A program made the position numbers and the translations under genes. The notes below the pieces were generated by a model. That model was not told where the DNA came from and made no database searches. It worked only from the letters and a program-made list of their open reading frames with translations. A stretch of DNA of 64,000 nucleotides from positions 1 through 64,000 of the forward strand of contig JADMKA010000089.1 in assembly GCA_018780145.1 (NCBI GenBank). The letters are read 5' to 3'. This DNA is from Vitreoscilla sp. (GTDB lineage: Bacteria; Pseudomonadota; Gammaproteobacteria; Burkholderiales; Burkholderiaceae_C). Below, one piece after another: positions 17,522-24,485 of the stretch (position 1 is the stretch's first letter; each line of letters begins with the position of its first letter).

Positions 17522-18619
17522 GTGAGCAAGTCTTTCCACTTTGGTCGGGCCCTCATCGTCGGAATCGGCGACTACGACACTTTGTCGGACTTGGGTCTAG
17601 CTCCTGTTTACGACGCTGACGACGTGGAGAAGTTGCTGGTCAGCCCGAGGCACTGTGGTTACCCCGCAGGCAACGTGCGCGTCCTTCGCAATCGTGAGGT
17701 ATCGCGCGGTGCAATCATCTCAGGCCTGCAGGGGCTGGCCGCCGACGCCCAGCCTTCTGACACGGTTGTCGTCTACTTTTCGGGACACGGCGCGCAGCGC
17801 ACGTCGGGTCCAGACGCGGGCACGTACCTGTGCCCACCCGAGTTCGATAGCGACCGACCGCGCGAGACCGGCATTGAGGCGGAGGAACTCTCAGACCTGC
17901 TGCAGCAAATCAAGGCCGAACGCCTGCTTGTCCTCATCGACGCATGCCGCTCCGGTGGGGTGGCCCGCATCAAAGCGGAAGGCGGCGAGGACCTGATGAA
18001 GTGGGAGTTCGGTGGGGCACGCCTTGACAAACTCGCCGCGGGCAAGGGGCGCGTCATCATCTCGGCAAGCGACTCGCACCAGAACTCCATGATTCTTGGG
18101 CGCTATCGAAACAGCGTATTCACCCACTTTGTTCTCAAGGGCCTTCAGGGTGGCGTGGACGACCGCTCGGACGGTCTAATTCACGTCCTGGACCTTTTCC
18201 ACTATGTCGCACAGAACGTCAGGAAGGAAGTCGGTGACCAGAACCCGGTGCTGACGACCAGAACGCAAGACAACTTCCCGGTCGCCCTGCGCAAAGGCGG
18301 CCTTCTCAAATCCGAGGAAGACGTTGACGCGGATGCCAGCGCGCAGGCGTCTGGCACGACGGTGGCCGACCCCAAAGAGGTCGAGGACCTCATGGCGGTC
18401 CTTTATCCGCAAGGGCCAACGGACCGCGAGATTTGGTCGCGCGCTGGTGGGGATCCCGCAAGCCTGCGTGCAGCGAGCACTGGGCGTGCCGCTTGGCATG
18501 CTGCACTCCGCGCGCTTTCGCTCGGTGGTGGTGGCGCCATCACAATGGATAGCCTGCTGAAAGAAGCAGCAACTGAATACGGGAACAACCCCCAATTGCG
18601 CCGATTGCTTGGCGTCTAA
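17522..18619 (+). CDS. Caspase-like protease with C-terminal effector-associated domain
   Basis: A 365-residue clan CD (caspase/metacaspase) peptidase. The catalytic His lies in VVVYFSGHGAQ (about residue 90) and the catalytic Cys in LVLIDACRSGG (about residue 143), each after a hydrophobic strand as in caspases. The fold start FGRALIVGIGDYDTL also fits. A linker leads to a C-terminal EAD1-like domain (about residues 289-365; LYPQGPTDREIWSRAGG) matching the end of the GAP1-like protein. It starts at GTG 4 bases after that gene. As effector it probably cleaves host proteins to cause abortive infection or dormancy when the GTPase module fires; substrates are unknown. Confidence 0.88.
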   Translation: MSKSFHFGRALIVGIGDYDTLSDLGLAPVYDADDVEKLLVSPRHCGYPAGNVRVLRNREVSRGAIISGLQGLAADAQPSDTVVVYFSGHGAQRTSGPDAGTYLCPPEFDSDRPRETGIEAEELSDLLQQIKAERLLVLIDACRSGGVARIKAEGGEDLMKWEFGGARLDKLAAGKGRVIISASDSHQNSMILGRYRNSVFTHFVLKGLQGGVDDRSDGLIHVLDLFHYVAQNVRKEVGDQNPVLTTRTQDNFPVALRKGGLLKSEEDVDADASAQASGTTVADPKEVEDLMAVLYPQGPTDREIWSRAGGDPASLRAASTGRAAWHAALRALSLGGGGAITMDSLLKEAATEYGNNPQLRRLLGV

Positions 18620-18805
18620 CGCTCACGCGGCGTAGGCAGGGCGGGTAAGACGTTTTAGTCGTTCAATGTCCGGTATCGGCGACCGCCGTCATTCGCGCGG
18701 TTTCACTTGACCGACCGGTCCCAGTCTGATCCTGCCCCTCGGCCACCGATCAAACGCGGCATGCTGCCCGGGGCTACGCCAGCCCACACAGGTGCGACCG
18801 TAATC
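18620..18805. other. Convergent spacer between caspase and relaxase genes
   Basis: A 186-base gap where the plus-strand cargo operon and minus-strand mobilization operon converge. No ORF and no clear bidirectional terminator were seen. Confidence 0.4.
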
Positions 18806-19810
18806 TCAGTTGCCTCGTTCTCCGTCGCCCCCAGGCCGTGGAGCAAGTCGGTGTTCGGACTGAGGCTGTCGCCCACCTTCTGCGGTCCCGAGCATGTCGC
18901 GGGTTGACTGAATGCGGGGGTCGGTCCCTAGCCACCTCCCGAGCTGGGCAGCAAGCTCCTTGTCCTCGCGATGCTCCGAGCCGGACAGCGCTTGGTGCAC
19001 ATGCGCCCACGCGGCCAGCGCCTCCAGACGCGAGCGCTTCGCCGATGCCGAATCGCGAATGCCAGGACGGTCGGTCCTAGCCCGACCCTCCTGACTTGCT
19101 GCCACCCGCCACCGCGGCGGATGATTGCGCGAGGCACCATGAACGGGCTGCCGCGTGGCCACCGCCTCAATGCCTCGATCACGCAACTCCTGCGCGAACA
19201 CCTCGCGCCACCGCGCCAGGTCGGCCTTCCTCGGATTCAGCCGCTTTCCTGAAAACCCCTGGGCACGCACCGCCAGGTGCACGTGCGGGTTCGCCTGGTG
19301 CTCATGAAGCACCATCGCATAGACGTGCCCGGCAAACTCGCTCTTGGCGACCGCGGCCGCCGCTTCCTTGATGGCCACCGGCGACGTGCCGTCGGGCATC
19401 GAAAAGATGATGTGAAACGCCTCCCTCCGGGTTGAGGTCTCTGGCACCGGCGAGTGCCCGCCGATCCGCCACTCGTTCATCACGTCGCGAAGGGCTTCCT
19501 TGCCCTGCACAACCTCCCCGCGCTCCGTTTCCATTTCCAGTTTGCCGTGCTTGGCGATGTAGGTCAGATGGGCCCGGATGGCCTTCATGCCGCGGCCGCC
19601 GCCGCTGATCTTGACCATGACCTGGATGGCCTTGGGCGTGGCCAGCCGCGCCACACGAACTCGAATGTCGGCGGCGCGCTTGGCCAGGCTGGCGGCGTAG
19701 GCGGCCTTCAAGGGATCGGCGCCCTTGGGGGACTTGGTGAACTTGCGCCGGCCGTAGAAGAGGCGGTCGCCCCATTCCACCAGCACGCCGTCGACTTCTT
19801 GAGGGGTCAT
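18806..19810 (-). CDS. MOB_P-type relaxase
   Basis: A 334-residue VirD2/TraI-like relaxase. Motif I with the candidate nicking Tyr is HLTYIAKHGKLEME (about residue 87); motif III with the metal-binding histidines is HEHQANPHVHLAVRAQG (about residues 168-184), the HxDxNPHxH-like signature of MOB_P enzymes. It should cut one strand at the nic sequence near 20514 and pilot it through VirD4. An N-terminal extension of about 60 residues precedes motif I. It ends after a short basic tail and lacks the C-terminal LPD7 or primase domains often fused in this family. The start overlaps the stop of the upstream accessory gene. Confidence 0.9.
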   Translation of the reverse strand: MTPQEVDGVLVEWGDRLFYGRRKFTKSPKGADPLKAAYAASLAKRAADIRVRVARLATPKAIQVMVKISGGGRGMKAIRAHLTYIAKHGKLEMETERGEVVQGKEALRDVMNEWRIGGHSPVPETSTRREAFHIIFSMPDGTSPVAIKEAAAAVAKSEFAGHVYAMVLHEHQANPHVHLAVRAQGFSGKRLNPRKADLARWREVFAQELRDRGIEAVATRQPVHGASRNHPPRWRVAASQEGRARTDRPGIRDSASAKRSRLEALAAWAHVHQALSGSEHREDKELAAQLGRWLGTDPRIQSTRDMLGTAEGGRQPQSEHRLAPRPGGDGERGN

Positions 19811-20430
19811 GGCTGCAATGTCCTCCTGGCCCGGCGGGGCCTCTGGGCGGGCCCGAGCTGGGCGATCACGGCGCTGGCCAGGTCGACGTGGCTGCGCGCC
19901 GTGGCGACGGCCTTGGCGATTGCCTGGCGCTCCGTGCTGGTGGTCAGGCCTGGTTGGGCGTGCAGCGAGCGGGCGATCTGGTTCAGGTTGCGGGCGAGCC
20001 CGGCGAGCTCGTAGGTCGAGCGGCTGAGGGCCTCGATCTCACCAGGGGTCAGGCCGGCGGTGCCGGCGCCTGCGTGCCGGCCCATCGCTTGGCGTTCGAT
20101 CCAGCGGGCGCGGGTGATGCCTTCGTGGGCGGCGTGGGCCGTGAGGTGCGCGAGGGCGGTGGCTTCGAGGCGCAGGGTGGTTTTGATGAAGACGGGGGGC
20201 GATTCGTCATCGGCTGGGATTCCAGTCTGACGGCTCTGGGCCGGTGTCGACGCCGGCGGTGGCGGCCCCGGCACCGCGGATGGGGGATCAGCGAGCCGCC
20301 TGGCCAAGGATGCGCGGACCCATTCGGAGACGGTCACGTTGGCTGCTGCAGCGGCGGCCGCAACGTCGCAGCGCATGGCGCCGAGGTCGACGGAGACGAG
20401 GCCTTGGGGGCGGGCGCGGGGTTGGGGCAT
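19807..20430 (-). CDS. MobC/TraJ-like mobilization accessory protein
   Basis: The minus-strand frame is open further upstream, but ATG at 20430 is chosen because the protein then starts MPQPRARPQGLVSVDLG and leaves the oriT region untranslated. The 207-residue product has a ribbon-helix-helix-like N-terminus (VTVSEWVRASLARRLA) and a C-terminal MobC-like helical part (LSRSTYELAGLARNLNQIAR). The ELAGLARNLNQIAR block is the usual signature of relaxosome nicking accessory proteins, which bend oriT and help the relaxase open the strands. It overlaps the relaxase gene by 4 bases. Confidence 0.8.
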   Translation of the reverse strand: MPQPRARPQGLVSVDLGAMRCDVAAAAAAANVTVSEWVRASLARRLADPPSAVPGPPPPASTPAQSRQTGIPADDESPPVFIKTTLRLEATALAHLTAHAAHEGITRARWIERQAMGRHAGAGTAGLTPGEIEALSRSTYELAGLARNLNQIARSLHAQPGLTTSTERQAIAKAVATARSHVDLASAVIAQLGPAQRPRRARRTLQP

Positions 20431-20482
20431 GCGCGAGTTCGTGGGGCGGAAGAGGCGGGTTGGGGGAAGCGTGCGAACGGAT

Positions 20483-20520
20483 GATATATCCACGACGGCG
20501 GTTAGCCTATCCTGCACTAA
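20483..20520 (+). other. oriT: Putative oriT nic region
   Basis: The plus strand carries TATCCTG-C at 20508-20515, matching the MOB_P nic consensus YATCCTG/Y, with cleavage expected between 20514 and 20515. An 8-bp palindrome GATATATC lies at 20483-20490. The site is in the divergent gap between mobC and stbA, exactly where R388-like and IncP-like elements keep oriT. Confidence 0.65.
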
Positions 20521-20546
20521 AGCAATCCACTTTCCCCCTTCAGTCA

Positions 20547-20666
20547 CTTGGATCGGTTGACCTACCGTTGAAGTGCGTTGAACGGCCTTGATACGGCGTC
20601 TCGGTGCCGTTGATGGCGGTTGGAGCACGTTGAAATGCCGTTGAATCGACTTGAACGCACGTTGAA
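20547..20666 (+). repeat. Helically phased GTTGA(A) repeats (stb-type direct repeats)
   Basis: Short repeats (G/C)TTGA start at 20556, 20567, 20577 and 20587, then after a one-turn gap at 20609, 20619 (GTTGGA), 20629, 20640, 20650 and 20661. Spacing is 10-11 bp throughout, so all copies face one side of the helix. Two blocks upstream of an stbA-like gene recall the stbDR repeats bound by StbA in plasmid R388. They probably control the stb promoter and may segregate the element. Confidence 0.7.
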
Positions 20667-20759
20667 TGCTCTTTCAGAGCAAGTTTCGCTTGTTGACTGG
20701 CGTTCAACTCTGGTTAAATTGCACTTCTAGAGCTTTTTTCGTTGTCAAGGTGCCCAACA

Positions 20760-21131
20760 ATGGACGTCGACGAGTTCGAAAGAACGGTGCCGGTGGCGGT
20801 TCCAAAGTCGCCGCTGGCGCCGTTCAAGGACCAGCTCTCGCGGCTCCGCAGCGCTGGCTACACGCTCGCGCAGCTGCGCGAGTTCCTGCATCGCAATGAC
20901 GTGCAGGTGTCCATAGCCGCGATCTCGGCGAGCTTGCGTCGGATGCAGGGCGCTCAGGCCAAGGGGGCTGTCGGTGGTGCGGACTTGTTGCCGGCGCCGC
21001 TCAGCGTGCCTCTGGAACCGTCAGTTCAGCCGCCGGCCGGAAGTAGCCTGGCCGGGGATCCCACGGTCACGCGCATCCAGCCAGATCTGGATTCGTTGAT
21101 CCGCCAAGGCAGAAGGATGAAACGCTCATGA
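20760..21131 (+). CDS. stbA: StbA-like DNA-binding stability protein
   Basis: ATG 20760 is preferred to the upstream TTG at 20742. The 123-residue protein has an N-terminal helix-turn-helix-like stretch (LSRLRSAGYTLAQLREFLHR, then VQVSIAAISASLRRM) and a Pro-rich C-terminus. Size, position before a ParA-like ATPase gene, and the phased repeats just upstream match StbA of R388, which binds direct repeats, represses its operon and balances segregation against transfer. Overlap with stbB is 4 bases (ATGA). Confidence 0.7.
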   Translation: MDVDEFERTVPVAVPKSPLAPFKDQLSRLRSAGYTLAQLREFLHRNDVQVSIAAISASLRRMQGAQAKGAVGGADLLPAPLSVPLEPSVQPPAGSSLAGDPTVTRIQPDLDSLIRQGRRMKRS

Positions 21132-21838
21132 AAGTCGCTGTCGTCAACTTCTCGGGCAATGTGGGCAAGACCACGGTTGCAGCCCACTTGCTCAAGCCCC
21201 GGATGGGCGATGCGCCGATCTTCTCGGTGGAGTCGGTGAACCAGGACGCGTCGACCCAAGGGATCGAGGTCGAGCAGATGCGCGGCAAAGCCTTCGGCGT
21301 GCTGGTCGAGGAGCTCATGGACCGCGATCGGGCGATCGTCGATGTGGGAGCTTCAAACGTCGAGGAGTTCTTGAAGCTGATGCAGCGCTATGACGGCTCG
21401 CACGAGGAGTTCGACTACTTTGTGGTGCCGGTGGTACGGGAGCGTAAGCAGCAGGCCGACACCGTGGCCACGTTGCGCGCCTTGGCCGCACTCGGTGTGC
21501 CAGCCTTGAAAATTCGCCTGGTCATGAACAAGTTCGACCCGGATGATTCACTGCAGGACGAGTTCGCCGCCTTCTTCGCTTTGGAAAAGCTGGAGCACGG
21601 CTTCACGTTGCGCGAATCCGCCGTGATCCACGAAAACGAGGTCTTCGAGCTGTTGAAGCAGGCCGGGATGTCCCTGGGGCAGGTGACCAACGATCCGGTG
21701 AACCACCGGGCCCGCTTGCGTGATCTGCCGCCTGGCGATGAGCGCGAGCAATGCCTGCGTCTGATTGCGCTGCAACGGTTGGCGGTGACGGCGAACCGAA
21801 ACTTGGACCAGGTCTACGACGCGTTGTTCGAGGGGTGA
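21128..21838 (+). CDS. stbB: StbB-like ParA-family ATPase
   Basis: A 236-residue ATPase with a deviant Walker A near the start (VNFSGNVGKTTVAAHLL) and the conserved block IVDVGASNVEEFLKLMQRYDG, seen in StbB proteins. A switch-like stretch YFVVPVVRERKQQADTVATL follows. In R388 StbB is needed for conjugation while StbA is needed for stable inheritance. Here it is the middle gene of a three-gene operon with 4-base and 1-base overlaps. Confidence 0.85.
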   Translation: MKVAVVNFSGNVGKTTVAAHLLKPRMGDAPIFSVESVNQDASTQGIEVEQMRGKAFGVLVEELMDRDRAIVDVGASNVEEFLKLMQRYDGSHEEFDYFVVPVVRERKQQADTVATLRALAALGVPALKIRLVMNKFDPDDSLQDEFAAFFALEKLEHGFTLRESAVIHENEVFELLKQAGMSLGQVTNDPVNHRARLRDLPPGDEREQCLRLIALQRLAVTANRNLDQVYDALFEG

Positions 21839-22293
21839 TGAGCACGCGGCCCGCAGCTTCGAGAGCAGCGCGCGAGGCGCTGATGTCGGAGCTGTTCGGC
21901 GACGTGGACGCGTTGTTGCGTCGAGTAGAGCAGCTTCCTGCTGTACTCGACGTCGCCGCTCAGCGCCTAGATGTAGCGGCCGCCGACGTTTCCCGATGCT
22001 GCGATCAAATGAAGGTGCTGATGGCTGGCCTCCAAGGGTCAGCTCGAGATGAACTCAGCGCCATGTTGTCTCGACGCGCAGCGGACGCCGCTACAACGGC
22101 TGCCGAGCAGGCAAGAGACGAGATTCGAATCGCGCTACGCGAAGCGTTGGGGACTGCGCTGCACGAACAAGCCGACTGCCTACTGGAGAGACGGGAACGC
22201 GAGCGCCGCCAGGAACTGCGGATCTTAGTGGGGTCGATGGCTCTACTTGCGCTCTGCGCTGCAGCGACTGTGCTCACTGCGGTCACGATGTAA
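21838..22293 (+). CDS. stbC: StbC-like coiled-coil membrane protein
   Basis: The ATG at 21838 shares one base with the stbB stop. The 151-residue product is a long helix-rich protein with one C-terminal membrane segment (residues about 130-148, LLALCAAATVLTAV). The third gene of stb operons is of unknown function; a membrane-tethered coiled coil is reasonable. Identity with StbC is positional. Confidence 0.6.
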   Translation: MSTRPAASRAAREALMSELFGDVDALLRRVEQLPAVLDVAAQRLDVAAADVSRCCDQMKVLMAGLQGSARDELSAMLSRRAADAATTAAEQARDEIRIALREALGTALHEQADCLLERRERERRQELRILVGSMALLALCAAATVLTAVTM

Positions 22294-22954
22294 TGTTCTT
22301 TCGGCAAGCAGGCCGCGTTGACCATGCCACAGGTGGAGCGCAACGGAATGGGCAAGGCGGGCTACCCAGCTCGATCCGCCTTAGCGCTGATCAATGCCCT
22401 ACCGGGCCGGCTCCTACCGCCGAAGTCTGCCGTCCATCGGACGGCTGGCCGAACCCTAGATGCCACTGAGAACGGCCGACGGGCGAGCCCAGGCCCAAAT
22501 GCGGCGTGTTACTGCGCTGGTGTCGGCTGAGGCGATGTTCGTGGTGAGAGGTCCGTCGACGAAATGAATTGGAGCTCCTCAACGCTCGGGCCCGCGCTGA
22601 CGGGGGCCCTGGCCGGGGAGGGTGCCGCTTTCGATTCGGCTTGCCATGTCGGTTCGGACATTCAACGACGCTGATGCGTAGGCAGCGCCAGTCAAGCCGC
22701 GCGCTGCCACTTCGCGGGAGAGATCGTCCAGGAGCGCGAAGCGATGGCCTCATCCTGCGTCCATGTTTCCATTCTTGGCGCCCAGGTTGACCTTTTACAC
22801 TGTACTCGGACCGACCTTGGACATCCTGATCTTGATCTGCCTGCCCTAGGGTCGGGAATTTCGGTTGCCGCCGCTCGCACACCAACTTCGCTCCCAACCA
22901 TCGTCTTCGTCCCGTGAGAGTTGCCACGACTCCGCCTACGGCGGCTGATCCCAC
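22294..22954. other. Gene-free stretch with a remnant of a plasmid hypothetical gene
   Basis: No intact gene. On the minus strand around 22735-22800 a short frame reads STWAPRMETWTQDEAIA, a phrase I associate with a common hypothetical protein of Burkholderiales plasmids and islands, cut off on both sides. The rest shows no coding character, which suggests a decayed region left by earlier insertions. Confidence 0.4.
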
Positions 22955-23908
22955 ATGACCTCAGCCGTCGTCACCGGTCGCGGGATGGTGGGCGCGCTGG
23001 GCTTGATCGTGCTCGGCCTGTCTGGAGTGCTTGTCCCGATGGCGATGTCCGAGACCAGACCACCGTTCTGGATATGGCAATGGATAGGCAGCGCGTCGAT
23101 TCTGCTGGGCTGTTTGGTAGTTGTGAGTAACGCTCGAGCGGCGACCGAAGAGTCTCGACAAGGCAAGGTCCAAGCGGACGCTGCCCTGGCTGCCGTCAAG
23201 TCCGCAGGCGAAGAAGTGCAGAAAACGCTGCAGGTTCGTACTGCGATATTGGGCATGACATCGCACGAATTGAGGACCCCCCTCAGCAAGATCTTGGCGG
23301 CCACCGAATTGTTAGAGATCGTTGCGCATGGGGAAGGTGTGGCCGAGGCAACTGCCGAGTTGTATTCGGCCGCAGAAACCATGACCCATCAGCTGACTGA
23401 CCTTGCCTCATATGCGGAGCTCGCCGGCGCCAAACCACGCCCGCGTACCGAGCAACTGGACCTGCGGAAATGTCTCGCAGAAATCGTGCGCGCAGCGCAG
23501 TCAATGACGGATGAGCACAGAGTAACCGTTGAGGTGGACGTGGCACCCGAAGTGCCGTCGACAGTGCGTCTGGATGCCCTGCGGGTTGGCCAGGTCGCAG
23601 CCAATCTCATCACCAACGCGGTGAAGTACACAAGGGATGGCAGCGTCATCGTCCGAGCTCGCATGAGTGTGGACGAAGGGAACGCTTTGGAGCTGGTGGT
23701 GCAAGACACGGGTCGCGGAATTGCGCCCGGCGAACAGGCGCTGGTTTGGGAGCCGTTCTATCGCTCGCAGTCGGCAACTGAACCCGGGTCAGGTTTGGGC
23801 CTGGCTGTCGTGAAGTTGGCGCTGGACAAGTTGGGGGGACGGGTCCGCCTGGACAGTACCCTTGGCCACGGCTCAACTTTCACGGTCAGCCTGCCGATCT
23901 CCGCCTAA
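22955..23908 (+). CDS. Membrane sensor histidine kinase
   Basis: A 317-residue kinase with two N-terminal membrane helices (about residues 11-30 and 41-60) and hardly any periplasmic loop, so it probably senses a membrane or cytoplasmic cue. The H-box SHELRTPLSKI (about residue 107) holds the phosphoacceptor His. The N-box NLITNAVKYTRDG, G1 VQDTGRGIAPGE and G2 GSGLGLAVVKLALDKLGG are intact. Its 3' end overlaps the converging response-regulator gene by 36 bases. There is no output transcription factor nearby. Confidence 0.93.
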   Translation: MTSAVVTGRGMVGALGLIVLGLSGVLVPMAMSETRPPFWIWQWIGSASILLGCLVVVSNARAATEESRQGKVQADAALAAVKSAGEEVQKTLQVRTAILGMTSHELRTPLSKILAATELLEIVAHGEGVAEATAELYSAAETMTHQLTDLASYAELAGAKPRPRTEQLDLRKCLAEIVRAAQSMTDEHRVTVEVDVAPEVPSTVRLDALRVGQVAANLITNAVKYTRDGSVIVRARMSVDEGNALELVVQDTGRGIAPGEQALVWEPFYRSQSATEPGSGLGLAVVKLALDKLGGRVRLDSTLGHGSTFTVSLPISA

Positions 23909-24370
23909 CCAGGCCCGGGGCACTTGCAACGCCATCTGAATTTCGGCGGCAAGCCGCCGCGGGCTGTAGGGCTTCTGGCGCAGCCTCACCTGATAGCGCG
24001 CGAGTGTCAACGCAACCGCCGCTTCGGCGGGTGTGCCATCAACTACTAGCTGCCCAGTGTGCAAGAAGATGGGGGTCGTCGGATACAAGCTCTGGCGCAA
24101 GCGTGCGATCACGGTGTCCGCAGTGACCCCTGCCAGATCCCAATCGAGCACAAAGGCGTCGTACCTGGTCAGCCTGACGGCCTCCTCAAACGCCGCTACG
24201 CTGCTGAACGAACTTGCACCCAATCCGCACGCGCGCAACACCAGACATATCGTCCGCGAAAGTGAAGCGTCATCATCCAGAACCGCGATGGCATGCTCGC
24301 CAGCGGGCGGAATTGCCTGGAGCACCGCGAGTGCCTCGCGATCGCAAGTGGCTTGCTGCGTGCTGCTCAT
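23873..24370 (-). CDS. Single-domain response regulator
   Basis: A 165-residue receiver (REC) protein. The acidic pocket is AVLDDDASLSR, the phosphoacceptor Asp is in YDAFVLDWDLAG (about residue 95), and the Thr/Lys region follows (FLHTGQL, RLRQKPYSPRRL). There is no DNA-binding or enzymatic output, so it must work through protein contacts or as a phosphate sink. It converges on and overlaps the kinase gene, which suggests a partnership under tight antisense-type coupling. Confidence 0.85.
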   Translation of the reverse strand: MSSTQQATCDREALAVLQAIPPAGEHAIAVLDDDASLSRTICLVLRACGLGASSFSSVAAFEEAVRLTRYDAFVLDWDLAGVTADTVIARLRQSLYPTTPIFLHTGQLVVDGTPAEAAVALTLARYQVRLRQKPYSPRRLAAEIQMALQVPRAWLGGDRQADRES

Positions 24371-24450
24371 CGTGGATCCTCACTGGGAAACCTTTGTGTG
24401 GTGTGAGTCTGCTGACAGCGACCGGCTGGCGAAAGTGTCAAGCCTCGCAC

Positions 24451-24479
24451 TTGACATCGTGCAAACAGTTGGATAGTGA
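24451..24479 (+). promoter_or_regulatory. Sigma70-type promoter of the Cas12-like gene
   Basis: TTGACA at 24451-24456 and TAGTGA at 24474-24479 with a 17-bp spacer. Transcription should begin around 24486, the start codon itself, so the mRNA may be leaderless. No Shine-Dalgarno sequence precedes the ATG. Confidence 0.55.
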
Positions 24480-24485
24480 ACACCG

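Noticed and set aside
22391-22954. Minus-strand open frame of 187 codons
   Set aside because: Arg/Ser-rich, no start signal, crosses a known remnant; considered non-coding.
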